Origin: Marinomonas phaeophyticola
GTDB taxonomy: Bacteria; Pseudomonadota; Gammaproteobacteria; Pseudomonadales; Marinomonadaceae
DNA: 64,000 bases
Assembly (NCBI RefSeq): GCF_026966905.1
Contig: NZ_JAPUBN010000015.1
Location: forward strand, 124,001 to 188,000
Direction of reading: 5' to 3'
The notes beneath the pieces were generated by a model that searched no databases, had not been told where the DNA came from, and worked only from the letters and a program-made list of their open reading frames with translations. The position numbers were made by a program, and so were the translations under genes. Shown one piece after another: positions 25,996 to 35,292 of the stretch. Numbering within the stretch: position 1 is the first letter of the stretch; each line of letters begins with the position of its first letter.

Positions 25996-26976
25996 CTAGG
26001 TACGCTTTCTTACTTCACCAGGAGAAAAACCAATCACCTTTTTAAATGCTCTTGAGAATGCAGATTCTGATTGATAGCCATACTGTGTGGCTATCGTCAG
26101 AATGGAGTCCTTCGTTGTTTGAAAGTTGGTATAGGCTAATGACATTCGCCATGCGGTTAAATAATCCATTGGTGAATTTCCAACAAGACGTTTGAATTCA
26201 ACTGCAAAGTTGGTTCTAGACATACCGACCTGTGTTGCTAACTCTTCTAAAGACCAATGTTTTTCTGGGAATTTGTGAACCAGTTGAACGGCTTTTGTTA
26301 TTCGCGCATCGGCAAGTGCCCCTACCCAGTTTAGCGTATTAGGATGTGTTCCTTGCTGATGTTCTAGGTATTGACGGAGTGCAGTAATGACCAATAAATC
26401 TGCCAGTCGAGTAATCATACCGCTTGTTCCTATATCGGTATTGATTGCTTCGTTTGATAAGAGATGAACTAAGCTCTGAATGGATTGGTTGGCACTATCG
26501 TCCTTCTGTATGTAGATCGCATTTGGTAGGGTTTCGAGTAGTTTTAATGTGAGTGGGTGTTTAAAGGTAATGGCTCCACATAACATGATTGCTTGACGTC
26601 CATTTCCACCAAACTCAAGCTGTTCGAAATGTTCGTTAATGAATTTTATTGGTAACTTATTCAAAGGGACATGATTGTTTGACTCACCATCTGAAAGCAC
26701 ATGGCCTATTCCTTTTGGTAAAAGGATGAAATCGCCTGCTTGCATGTCAATGTTTAACGGTTCCGACTGGGTGTTCAGAGCTTGTATATGTGCCGTTCCA
26801 CTCGCTAGTAGATGAAACATCATGCAATGATCAATCGCAGGCATACTAATACCCCACGGTGAGCGGAGAGTCGACTGAGTACAAAACACACTTTCCATAG
26901 ACATTTTATTTAATAAGCTAGAAATCACACTCTCTGATGCTTTGGTCGCGAGTCTTTTATCGTAATCAAAGGTCAC
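25996..26976 (-). CDS. AraC-family regulator with cupin_6-type domain
   Basis: The 326-residue protein has an N-terminal cupin (about 45-150, CMMFHLLASGTAHIQ, AGDFILLPKGIGHVLSDG). The C-terminal double helix-turn-helix is KHWSLEELATQVGMSRTNFA and SILTIATQYGYQSESAFSRAF. It ends six bases from the metal permease gene (convergent) and is divergent from the NAD(P)-binding oxidoreductase gene, which it may control. Regulators of this kind, paired with an NmrA-like oxidoreductase, commonly answer to reactive organic compounds, but the inducer is unknown. Confidence 0.87.
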   Translation of the reverse strand: MTFDYDKRLATKASESVISSLLNKMSMESVFCTQSTLRSPWGISMPAIDHCMMFHLLASGTAHIQALNTQSEPLNIDMQAGDFILLPKGIGHVLSDGESNNHVPLNKLPIKFINEHFEQLEFGGNGRQAIMLCGAITFKHPLTLKLLETLPNAIYIQKDDSANQSIQSLVHLLSNEAINTDIGTSGMITRLADLLVITALRQYLEHQQGTHPNTLNWVGALADARITKAVQLVHKFPEKHWSLEELATQVGMSRTNFAVEFKRLVGNSPMDYLTAWRMSLAYTNFQTTKDSILTIATQYGYQSESAFSRAFKKVIGFSPGEVRKRT

Positions 26977-27136
26977 TTTCCCCTCCCATAAGCCTAATTC
27001 GTAATTATTCTAATGTATCTTATTTAAGGTGGCTTAAAAAATGAATTTACAGCAATGAATTATGAATGATTGGGCCGTATCTGATTTTGTAAACTCGTTA
27101 TGCTTTTTGTTCATTCATCAACCAGTGAGCAAAATA

Positions 27137-27970
27137 ATGACAAATTTAATAAAAGATATTGAACAGGTGTTAGTTATCGGTGCGACAGGAAAGACGGGGA
27201 GCCGAGTTTGCAAACGATTAAGTAAGTTGCTTTCACCTGAAAAAGTGAAGCCAGCTAGTCTTCATTCTGATATTTGCTTTGATTGGCAGAACTCAGATAC
27301 CTGGCACACAGCCTTAAATGGTGTCTCTCATGTTTATTTAACTTATTTCCCTGATCTAGCCTTACCTATCGCGACCGAGCATATACGCGCTTTTTGTAAG
27401 TTAGCACTCCAGCAAGAGGTACAACACGTCACGTTACTATCTGGGCGTGGAGAGCCTGCCGCTCAAGAGTGTGAAGATATTTTAATCCATTCAGGGCTGA
27501 ACTGGACGGTGGTGAGAGCATCCTGGTTTAGCCAAAATTTTTCAGATGGACTATTTAAAAGCTTTATCGAGTCTGGACAAATTCGTTTACCTGTCAATCA
27601 GGTAAAAGAACCTTTTGTTGATATTGATGATATTGCTGAGGTAGTGGTGCAGTCCATGGTTGATATCAAACATCGAAATACACTTTATGAAGTAACGGGA
27701 CCAGAGTTGTTAACATTTGCTGATATTGCGAGCCAGTTCACGAAAGTTTTAGGTAAACCAGTCTATTTTCAATCGATTACTCCTGACGAATTTGAGTCTG
27801 GTATGTCAGCCGCCCACGTACCAAAAGAAGTGACTGATTTATTACTGTTTTTGTTTACTGAGGTTTTAGATGGTCGTAACGAATATATTACCGACGGGAT
27901 AGAACAAGCACTCGGTCGAAAGGCTAAGAGCTTTAGTGCTTTTATTGAGTCAAATAGAGCGTGTTTCTAG
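27137..27970 (+). CDS. NmrA-like NAD(P)-binding oxidoreductase
   Basis: The 277-residue Rossmann protein has the nucleotide-binding motif VLVIGATGKTGSRVCKRL near its start and the atypical short-chain dehydrogenase core VTLLSGRGEPAAQ, WTVVRASWFSQNFSDG and YEVTGPELLTFADIASQF. This is the NmrA/ergot alkaloid AgnG-like/azoreductase group. It lacks the Tyr-x3-Lys catalytic pair of classical SDRs. The frame extends upstream to 27062, but ATG 27137 leaves the usual short lead before the glycine-rich motif. It is divergent from the AraC gene with about 160 bases between, a regulator-target layout. Confidence 0.82.
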   Translation: MTNLIKDIEQVLVIGATGKTGSRVCKRLSKLLSPEKVKPASLHSDICFDWQNSDTWHTALNGVSHVYLTYFPDLALPIATEHIRAFCKLALQQEVQHVTLLSGRGEPAAQECEDILIHSGLNWTVVRASWFSQNFSDGLFKSFIESGQIRLPVNQVKEPFVDIDDIAEVVVQSMVDIKHRNTLYEVTGPELLTFADIASQFTKVLGKPVYFQSITPDEFESGMSAAHVPKEVTDLLLFLFTEVLDGRNEYITDGIEQALGRKAKSFSAFIESNRACF

Positions 27971-28088
27971 GAAAAAAGAGATCCCCCTCTGCTTTGTTTG
28001 CAATGATAGGATCGTAAAAAATGGGGGGGACTGTTTTTTTAATTTTGAGGTGTTGCTAAAAGTTAAGCTAATGGAAAGATAGCTTTGC

Positions 28089-28442
28089 TTATACTAACAC
28101 TTGACGTGTAGTGGCAATGTAATGGTGAATCTGATCCTCTGTCTTTGGGTCAATCATTTCTTTTGGACGGCAGCCGTTTGGACATGCCATTTTAGGCGTT
28201 GTGCCAAATAAGCGGCAAATAAGAGGACGTTCATCATACACTTCGCAGCCATTCGGCCCAAGGTGCACACAATTCAGTTCATTGAGAGCGGCTTCATGCT
28301 CCGCATCGGATTTTACGGGTAAGCGAGACATTTCTTCAGAAGATGTGGTGACGGGTCCACAACAGTCATGGCAACCTGGAGTACACTCGAATGTTGGTAT
28401 ACGCTCGCGCAGACTGGCTATGATCTCTCGATTACTGTTCAT
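28089..28442 (-). CDS. YkgJ family cysteine-cluster protein
   Basis: The 117-residue protein carries the UPF0153/YkgJ cysteine pattern: TPGCHDCCGP near residue 22, then NCVHLGPNGCEVYDERPLICRLFG and ACPNGC. Eight or nine cysteines suggest one Zn or Fe-S centre, as in the CxxxCxxCC family. The function is unknown. The frame could begin at an upstream TTG at 28463, but ATG 28442 has AGGGA at good spacing. It is transcribed alone, convergent with the NmrA-like gene. Confidence 0.85.
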   Translation of the reverse strand: MNSNREIIASLRERIPTFECTPGCHDCCGPVTTSSEEMSRLPVKSDAEHEAALNELNCVHLGPNGCEVYDERPLICRLFGTTPKMACPNGCRPKEMIDPKTEDQIHHYIATTRQVLV

Positions 28443-28749
28443 ACTCAGGTCCCTTTTATCCAATATTTAGCATAGTTACTAATAATACAGCGTAATGAGG
28501 ATACGGCAATCTTCAGCTAACTCAAGAGGAAGTCGATGAAAAGCGATGAAGCTTCATGTGGGCGGCCACTTATAGGGTGCCGTATCTATCATTCTTAGCG
28601 AGCACCTCGTTAGTGGCTGTTTTCAGTAATCATTTGAAGCGTATTGAATTCATTCGGCTCTAGGGCTTAAATTGGCGACACTTTACCGCTAGAATGTAGA
28701 CCATTTAATGATCCTCCGATTGACCCTATATTGAGAGTAAACAAGCAAA

Positions 28750-29121
28750 ATGAAAATACTTATTAATCTTATCCGTAACGTATTAGGCGTTATTATGGCC
28801 ACTCTTGACCTTGTTACTCGAGGCTCAAAACTAAAACGTACACCGGAAAAGCAACAAGAGGTTAATAACGCACTTCAACAGCTGTCTCTGTACCAATTCT
28901 TTGCCTGCCCTTTTTGCATCAAAACCCGCAGAGCCATGCATAAACTGAACTTGCCAATCGAAACCCGCAGTGCTTCTGAGGGATCCCCACATCGTGAAGA
29001 ATTATTAGCAGGCGGTGGTCGTGTGAAAGTACCGTGTTTACGTATAGAGCAGGACGGCAAAGTGGAGTGGTTATATGAGTCCTCAGAAATTATTCGTTAC
29101 CTTGAAACGCGTTTTTCTTAA
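28750..29121 (+). CDS. Glutaredoxin/GST N-terminal domain protein
   Basis: The 123-residue protein has an N-terminal hydrophobic stretch (ILINLIRNVLGVIMATLDLV) followed by a thioredoxin-fold domain. That domain has the redox motif CPFC in YQFFACPFCIKTRRAM, the cis-proline in KVPCLRI and ESSEIIRYLETRF. This is the glutaredoxin-like, GST N-terminal family, here perhaps membrane-associated. No clear ribosome site is seen before ATG 28750; a start at Met15 would remove part of the hydrophobic segment. It is probably a GSH-linked thiol reductase; the partner is unknown. Confidence 0.8.
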   Translation: MKILINLIRNVLGVIMATLDLVTRGSKLKRTPEKQQEVNNALQQLSLYQFFACPFCIKTRRAMHKLNLPIETRSASEGSPHREELLAGGGRVKVPCLRIEQDGKVEWLYESSEIIRYLETRFS

Positions 29122-29124
29122 TGA

Positions 29125-29213
29125 ATGCATCAGGTCACTCAAAATGATTTAGCCCGTTATTTAGGAATCACATCAGTGGGGCTATCTCGTATCAAGAAGA
29201 GAGTGTGTGGTTA
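29125..29213 (+). pseudogene. Crp/Fnr-type helix-turn-helix remnant
   Basis: The forward frame reads MHQVTQNDLARYLGITSV then GLSRIKKRVCG and stops. This resembles the C-terminal recognition helix region of Crp/Fnr-family regulators (T-x2-DLAxxLGIT-x-VxLSRI). The preceding cyclic-nucleotide domain is absent, as the glutaredoxin gene ends only four bases earlier. It overlaps the 3' end of rsuA on the other strand. It is probably the tail of a lost regulator gene. Confidence 0.5.
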
Positions 29214-29893
29214 AATGATCGCACTTCTTCAGGGGTTAGATGACGCCATTGTCCGACGTCTACATCAAGACAGACATCCCCAATTCTCTCTCTATGAAGT
29301 GAAACAACTCTATTTCCTACGGCAGCGAACATGCGTTTTACTTGATGAAACCGGCCTTCGGTAATGGTTAACAGAACTTCTTTAGCGTGAATGATGTCTA
29401 ATTTAGCTGGTAAGGTTAATTGCTTTTCGCCTTGCAATTGAAGACCTTGTTCAAATTTTGCTTGGGTATTGCTCAATAGTTCTCTGGATAGTTGAACACG
29501 ATACACTTTTTGGCATTTTTGCGTAGGCCGAGTAATATTAAAAGACCAGCGGCCGTCATCGGTGATCAGTACTAAACCAGTGGTATCAGCATCCAAACGA
29601 CCGGCAATGTGTAATTCAGAAACCTTCTCCACATCTACATAATTGAAAAGAGATGGATAGGCTTCATCGATATTGGAACAAATGGTCTTCGCTGGCTTAT
29701 GCATCAAAATATAGCGAAAATCCCGTGCCGTTAAGCGGTTACCATTAAGCGTTACATGGTTGTTCTCATGAACTTGAGTGGCCGCATCGAGGATGATTTC
29801 ACCATTTACCTTGATAATGCCCTCATGGATATACTGGAGAGCGGTCACTTTTGTGAGTTCCGTGCTTTTGCAGATAAATTTATCAAGGCGCAT
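29192..29893 (-). CDS. rsuA: 16S rRNA pseudouridine(516) synthase RsuA
   Basis: The 233-residue protein has an N-terminal S4 RNA-binding domain (MRLDKFICKSTELTKVTALQ). Its catalytic pseudouridine synthase domain has the aspartate in HIAGRLDADTTGLVLITDD, and ends in EGRFHQVKRMFAAVGNRVV. Length and motifs match E. coli RsuA, which modifies U516 of 16S rRNA. Relatives RluE/RluF differ in length and N-terminus. No defect is seen. Confidence 0.88.
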   Translation of the reverse strand: MRLDKFICKSTELTKVTALQYIHEGIIKVNGEIILDAATQVHENNHVTLNGNRLTARDFRYILMHKPAKTICSNIDEAYPSLFNYVDVEKVSELHIAGRLDADTTGLVLITDDGRWSFNITRPTQKCQKVYRVQLSRELLSNTQAKFEQGLQLQGEKQLTLPAKLDIIHAKEVLLTITEGRFHQVKRMFAAVGNRVVSLHRERIGDVCLDVDVGQWRHLTPEEVRSFNHTLSS

Positions 29894-29995
29894 GATGGTT
29901 AATTAATATAAAGAGTATGTATTCTCCCATTATCCTTTATAGGCAATACATTTCAATGGGGTAGAGGTGTTAACGCCTCTTCTCTAAATTGATTG

Positions 29996-32896
29996 CTACG
30001 GCATTGCTATGGGCCATGTAAAGCGTACGCATATGCCTCGTTGTGTTGCCTGTCTTTCTAGTCCGATATCACCGCCAAAAGAGGTGACGATTTTTTTCAC
30101 AATAGACAGTCCCATACCACTGCCTTCGACTTCATCGCGGGGCCTTAAGGTTTGGAACATTGTGAATACAAGTTCGTCATGTTCTGGTGGAATTCCTGGA
30201 CCATCATCACAAATACGGAAAACGTAAAACCCATTTTCCTGTGTTGAACTGATGTGTATTTCACCTTGGCCTTGGTCATGATGTTTGATCGCGTTATTAA
30301 TGAGGTTACGAAATACCTGAGTCAAAGGGATACTTTCCGTTTCAAAAGTAGGCAAAATATTGTCGTATTCTAGACGGAAGCTTTGTTTGACGTTACATAG
30401 GTCAAACACTTCTTTGATAAGCAGGTTTAAATCAATTTTTTTGGTGAGTTCACCTTTTTTCCCTGATCGAGAATAGGCCAATAAATCGTCTAATAACTGT
30501 TCCATTCGATTGATACGGACCCTCATTAAACGTAGGTGCTCTATGTCATCTACCTCTAGCTTATTGGCTAAATCTTCTTCTAACCAGGTCGCTAGTTGAT
30601 CAATGCCTCGAAGGGGTGATTTGAGGTCATGGGAAGCCACATAGGCAAAGTTATTGAGTTCAATATTGCTACGAGAAAGTTCTTCTATGAAGTACTTACG
30701 CTCAGACACATCTTGGAAGGTGCCGACCAATCGAACGGCCTTGTCATTTTCAAACTCGGTAGTGCCGATCGTTCTTACCCAAATGGATTTACCTTTCTCG
30801 GTAATAAAAGACAACTCTAAATCCCAACTTTCTCCGATCGTTTTGGCTTTTTCAATGGCTTCTTTAAGTTCTGTTTGTGCTTTGTCTGTGTAATGGCTAA
30901 GAAATTTTTCCATGGTAATGGGAGTGGAAAAAGGGAGACCATAGATTCGATAGGTTTCCTCTGAAAGCAGCAAGTTTTGAGTTATTAAGTCCAGCTCCCA
31001 GCCGCCAACACCGGCTATTTTGCTGGTTCTATCAAGAGTCTCACTCATTTTTCTGAGGGCGAGGTCTTTTTCAAATCGCTCAGTTAGGTCACTAATAGAG
31101 GCTAATATTCTTCTCCCTTGAGGTGTCTCAATGGGGCGTAAATTCATGGAAATAGGAAACTCTCTTTTTTCCAAATTCAGAGCAAAAATGTCCTTGTCTA
31201 CACTGCTCTCAGCTAAGGCATTTAAGTGATAGTTATCCAATAGAGATTGGCACCAGGTTTGTATTGGCTGTTGGAAGCGGTAGGGAACTAATAAGCTAAA
31301 AGGATGGTCTAGCATGTGAATTCTCGTGTAGCCGAACATGTTTTCAGCTTCTTTGTTAACCAATTCGATTTTGTCATCGGCATTAACGAGCATAATAGCG
31401 CTAGGAGATGTTTCGACTAGGAGTTCAAATTGTTTTTCTAGTTTCCTTCTTAAGGATATATCGACAATAGCGCATAGGGTTTGTTCTTTTCCTTGATAGA
31501 TAATAGGACTCAAACCAATTTCTAAAGGCACTTCATGACCTAGCTTGTGTAAACCAAATACGTCCCTACCAGTACCTATTTCTTTCACCTCTGGAGAAGT
31601 CAGGTAAGCCTGCATGAGCTGAAGATGATTTGAACGGTAGCGCTCAGGTAACAACATGGACATATTGTTTTCAAGGAGCTCGCTTTTTTTATAGCCAAAT
31701 ACCTTTTCGATATGACAGTTTGCTAAAGTAATAAGACCTTGCCTATCAATAATGAGCTTCCCATGGGGGTCATTATTAATAATGTCATGGATCTCTTTTT
31801 CCATTTTCAGGGCATGCTCTAAATGCAGTTGTTGAGACTTTAAGACCGAGCGGTTTTTGATGAAAAAATAGATAAAAAAAGCGGAATATAAAACTAGAAA
31901 GCTAAATAATGCAAACCAGAAAGCCCGTTCAAGAGCCTGGATAGCTGGAAGTGTTACAATAACGGTGATTTTTCTCTTATCGTCTAAATAAATGCTTTCT
32001 TGAGACATGACTAAAGCGTCTAAGACACTCCAAATGCGATTGCTCTCATTATTTATTATATAACCTTCAAATTCTGCAAATTCGTCAGCCCAACGGTAAG
32101 GTGTGCCTAATTCAAATTGAAAGGTTCTACTCGAATCTGGGTGAACTAAAAAATCTTCCTGACTATTTAAAACGTAGATATTCATCTCTGACTTATCACG
32201 ACCTTGATTGTTACTAAGCTTTTTAAATATTTTGGCGGCATCGACGTTAATAACGATTTCTCCAAATAATGTGGTTGCTTCTGAGGGGGTGTGTTGTGTG
32301 AAAATTGGGGTTCCAAGACGAATAACAGGTTGATATGGAATTGTGAAAGCGCCGTGTTCTTGATTCAGAGTAATATCTGAAATGAAAATCTCTTTTTCGG
32401 CGAGTTGGCGTATATTGGCAAAATAATCTCGGTTGCCTTTTTGTTGTAATTTAGCTTCTGGTATTTTAATTAATTGATTTTGATGTTTATCCACTCGGAC
32501 TATTTCTCGCCCATTATCATCAACACCAATATAGCGAACTTGTATCAGGTTGGGGAGACTGTCTAGGTAGATTTCAAAAATTTTCGATAGCTTTTCTTCA
32601 TAGCTAAAAAACGCTTCGGTTTGTAATTTATTGGTATTCTCAGTAAAAGGCACATTAGCGATGCCATTGACTGACGGAAGCTTAGACAAAAATAGTGTTG
32701 TTTTAGTGAGCTCGTTTAGATCACTGTTTAAACCTTGTGCTTTTTCTTCTGCTATGAAGGTTAATTCTGTCTGCATTTTCTGAATTTCTTGATGATAGAT
32801 ATAATCACTGGCCGATAACACAAGAATGCCTGCAATCAACATAAAAAGTGCAGAGCGATAATATGTCGCCACATGGGGGAGTCGAGTCGTAGGCAT
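29996..32896 (-). CDS. Membrane sensor histidine kinase with periplasmic Cache-type region and PAS repeats
   Basis: The 966-residue sensor has two membrane segments (about residues 15-32 and 325-345) enclosing a large periplasmic sensing region, followed by about three PAS domains (roughly 370-480, 490-610 and 620-740). HisKA contains the phospho-acceptor in YVASHDLKSPLRG, and HATPase_c ends with NLINNAIKHH, DDGPGIPP and GSGMGLSIVKKIV. ATG 32896 is chosen over 32902 because AAAGG is then eight bases upstream. It is downstream of two response-regulator genes in one leftward operon and should phosphorylate one or both. The signal is unknown. Confidence 0.9.
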   Translation of the reverse strand: MPTTRLPHVATYYRSALFMLIAGILVLSASDYIYHQEIQKMQTELTFIAEEKAQGLNSDLNELTKTTLFLSKLPSVNGIANVPFTENTNKLQTEAFFSYEEKLSKIFEIYLDSLPNLIQVRYIGVDDNGREIVRVDKHQNQLIKIPEAKLQQKGNRDYFANIRQLAEKEIFISDITLNQEHGAFTIPYQPVIRLGTPIFTQHTPSEATTLFGEIVINVDAAKIFKKLSNNQGRDKSEMNIYVLNSQEDFLVHPDSSRTFQFELGTPYRWADEFAEFEGYIINNESNRIWSVLDALVMSQESIYLDDKRKITVIVTLPAIQALERAFWFALFSFLVLYSAFFIYFFIKNRSVLKSQQLHLEHALKMEKEIHDIINNDPHGKLIIDRQGLITLANCHIEKVFGYKKSELLENNMSMLLPERYRSNHLQLMQAYLTSPEVKEIGTGRDVFGLHKLGHEVPLEIGLSPIIYQGKEQTLCAIVDISLRRKLEKQFELLVETSPSAIMLVNADDKIELVNKEAENMFGYTRIHMLDHPFSLLVPYRFQQPIQTWCQSLLDNYHLNALAESSVDKDIFALNLEKREFPISMNLRPIETPQGRRILASISDLTERFEKDLALRKMSETLDRTSKIAGVGGWELDLITQNLLLSEETYRIYGLPFSTPITMEKFLSHYTDKAQTELKEAIEKAKTIGESWDLELSFITEKGKSIWVRTIGTTEFENDKAVRLVGTFQDVSERKYFIEELSRSNIELNNFAYVASHDLKSPLRGIDQLATWLEEDLANKLEVDDIEHLRLMRVRINRMEQLLDDLLAYSRSGKKGELTKKIDLNLLIKEVFDLCNVKQSFRLEYDNILPTFETESIPLTQVFRNLINNAIKHHDQGQGEIHISSTQENGFYVFRICDDGPGIPPEHDELVFTMFQTLRPRDEVEGSGMGLSIVKKIVTSFGGDIGLERQATQRGICVRFTWPIAMP

Positions 32897-32950
32897 AATC
32901 ATGACCTTTCAAAATCCTTTCTTAGCAGAGCAAGTTAACGCATGTAGGGG

Positions 32951-34687
32951 TTATTTAATCAAAAAGCGGGCTTCGAACTCAGAGGCAGGAATGGGTTTTG
33001 AATAAAAATAGCCTTGAATTAGGTCACATTGATTTTCATCGCAAAAATTTAATTGTTCTTGAGTTTCAACGCCTTCAGCAATGACTTTCAATCCTAACGT
33101 GCGTGCGAATTGAATCATGGCGATCAATACTTTGTCTTGTGATATCTTTTGTTGGCAGGCCGCAATAAATTCCTTATCAATTTTTAATGTATGTATCGGA
33201 AATAAGTGAAGGTGTTGGATAGAGGAATAACCTGTACCAAAATCATCAAGTGATAGTTTTATGTTTTTCTGAGTGAGTTTTAAGAGCCTGTCAACAATAC
33301 GTTCTGGACTAAGAATGATGGAACTCTCTGTAATTTCTAATTCTAGACTGCTGGGATCCAAGCCACTTTTATCTAAAGTTGAACAAACAGACTCTAATAA
33401 GCGAATATCTTGCAACTGGAGTGCGGATAAATTCACGGAAACAGACAGTTCGTTAGGAGACAATCCATACGTTTGCTGCCATTTATATAATTGAGAGCAA
33501 GCCGTTAATAAAACCCATTCGCCAATATCACTAATAAGGTTCATTTCTTCTGCTAATTTGAGAAATACGTAAGGAGATAAAACACCTTTTTTAGGATGAT
33601 TCCAGCGTATGAGCGCTTCAACTCCTTCTACTTGGTTTGTTTTTGAGTTTATTTGAGGTTGGTAATACACTTCGAACTGGTTTAATTTGAGGGCATTTTT
33701 TAATTCGTATTCAAGCTGAAGTTTATCCTCAGCTTCTTCATGCATTCTATGGGAGTAGAGGCGATACTGACTACGCCCGTTTTCTTTTGCTTTATACATA
33801 GCAATATCAGCAGATTTCATTAACTCTTCTGGCGTTGATGCACATAGACCGAGAATAGAAATGCCGATACTAGCAGAAAGGTCGAAAGCAATAGAGTTAA
33901 CTAAAATTGGAGTATGTAGAGACTTTATGATGTTTCTTGCAATGTTTTTTGCTTGCTCGTCACTTTTAATATCCGTTGCTAAGACAACAAACTCATCACC
34001 ACCCAGTCGGGCAAGAAGCTGGCTTTTATCAAGGGCGCTTTTAAAGCGAACGGCCACTTTTCTTAATACTTTATCACCGACTGAGTGTCCTAAAGAATCA
34101 TTGATATTTTTAAAGTGATCTAAATCAATAAAAAGTACAGCGACAGTGCCTGAAGTGATTTCAGATTCAATATAGGATTGTTGCAATATGTGCTCAAAGG
34201 CTCGTCGATTAATTAATCCGGTTAGAAAATCTGTTTGGGCGAGATTCTTTAAGGAATGGGTTTTATCTCGTAATTCTTTCTCCAGTATGTATCTGTGTTG
34301 AGCTTGATAAATTGTTCTCGTCAAACGCTCTGCATTGACCTCTGATTTTAATAGAAAATCGTGGGCCCCAATCGTTAAGGCCTGTGAAGAAATGGCTTCA
34401 TCTTCATGCTGACTTACCATAATGATAGTGCATACATTTTCTTTTTCTTGTAGCGCACGAATAACACTGAATCCATCTATATCTGGTAGACGATAATCAA
34501 TTAATAAAACATCGATCTGCTGTTCTTCAAACTGATTTATACCCTTACGGCCGGTATTCGCTTCAATGATATTAAGTGGTCTGTGGCTATTTCTAAGTGC
34601 TCGTTTTATTGACTCTCTGTCTATGTCATCATCGTCTACAATAAGCAGTGATAAGGGTTTTATGTCATTATGATTAATATCATTCAT
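32951..34687 (-). CDS. Response regulator with GGDEF and EAL domains
   Basis: The 578-residue protein has a receiver domain (about 10-125; acidic DDDDID and phosphoacceptor LLIDYRLPDID), a GGDEF domain with intact LARLGGDEFVVL, and an EAL domain with VEALIRWNHP and LKIDKEFI. Both catalytic signatures are kept, so it may make and degrade cyclic di-GMP, with phosphorylation as switch. Its start overlaps the stop of the preceding receiver gene by a few bases, and GGAG lies about nine bases before. The three-gene leftward cassette ends with the hybrid-free sensor kinase. The output process is unknown but probably surface attachment or motility. Confidence 0.9.
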   Translation of the reverse strand: MNDINHNDIKPLSLLIVDDDDIDRESIKRALRNSHRPLNIIEANTGRKGINQFEEQQIDVLLIDYRLPDIDGFSVIRALQEKENVCTIIMVSQHEDEAISSQALTIGAHDFLLKSEVNAERLTRTIYQAQHRYILEKELRDKTHSLKNLAQTDFLTGLINRRAFEHILQQSYIESEITSGTVAVLFIDLDHFKNINDSLGHSVGDKVLRKVAVRFKSALDKSQLLARLGGDEFVVLATDIKSDEQAKNIARNIIKSLHTPILVNSIAFDLSASIGISILGLCASTPEELMKSADIAMYKAKENGRSQYRLYSHRMHEEAEDKLQLEYELKNALKLNQFEVYYQPQINSKTNQVEGVEALIRWNHPKKGVLSPYVFLKLAEEMNLISDIGEWVLLTACSQLYKWQQTYGLSPNELSVSVNLSALQLQDIRLLESVCSTLDKSGLDPSSLELEITESSIILSPERIVDRLLKLTQKNIKLSLDDFGTGYSSIQHLHLFPIHTLKIDKEFIAACQQKISQDKVLIAMIQFARTLGLKVIAEGVETQEQLNFCDENQCDLIQGYFYSKPIPASEFEARFLIK

Positions 34688-35111
34688 TATCTGGCAACTC
34701 CACAATGCGCCAATAGTTCCCTAACATTTCTACTATACTTAAGAAGGCTTCTCCGACTTTTTTCTTGACTATATAGCCGGCAACATTTTTTTTGTAGGCT
34801 TCAAATTTATCCTTGTCATCATGGGACGTGGTTAGGATAAAAACAACGGTGTCAAACAGTTTAGGGTCTGTGCGCAATTCAGATAGCATTTCGATACCGC
34901 TCATGCGTGGCATATTAATATCGAGTAAGGTAATAAAAGGTTTCGGTACTTTACCTTGACGAAGCATCTCTAATGCTTCCACGCCATCTTTTGCTCGTAT
35001 TGTCGGGTTTGCGATTTTTAGCTTTTTTAGCGCTCGCTCTATGCCGAGTACATCAACATCATCATCATCAACAATAAAAAGTGTTACGGTTTTTGTGTTT
35101 TTACCTGACAT
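34680..35111 (-). CDS. Single-domain response regulator (CheY/Rcp1-like)
   Basis: The 143-residue receiver has acidic IVDDDDVDV, the phosphoacceptor aspartate in LLDINMPRMSG, the threonine/serine position in FILTTSHDD and the lysine in GYIVKKKVG. It has no output domain, so it is a phosphorelay or signalling receiver. The open frame extends upstream to 35243, but ATG 35111 leaves MSGKNTKTVTLFIVDDDD, the usual lead to the first beta strand, with GAAGGA upstream. It opens the operon with the GGDEF-EAL regulator and the sensor kinase. Confidence 0.87.
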   Translation of the reverse strand: MSGKNTKTVTLFIVDDDDVDVLGIERALKKLKIANPTIRAKDGVEALEMLRQGKVPKPFITLLDINMPRMSGIEMLSELRTDPKLFDTVVFILTTSHDDKDKFEAYKKNVAGYIVKKKVGEAFLSIVEMLGNYWRIVELPDNE

Positions 35112-35292
35112 ATTAGCGGCTTCCTTCTGCTTTGAGTCGTCATTGTGTCCTGTAGCTATAGTTAGAATATTAGCCATAAACTGAATATAAACAAGGAAAA
35201 AGTAATATTCATACAAATGAAAGTCTTTAAAAAAATGCAGCATAATTCAACGGCGTGAAAAATGATTTTGGTAGTCGATAGGCGTTTGATAA

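Noticed and set aside
30009-30893. Forward-strand open frames within the sensor kinase gene
   Set aside because: They lie opposite well-conserved kinase and PAS motifs, have no ribosome sites and show no family likeness, so they are antisense shadows.
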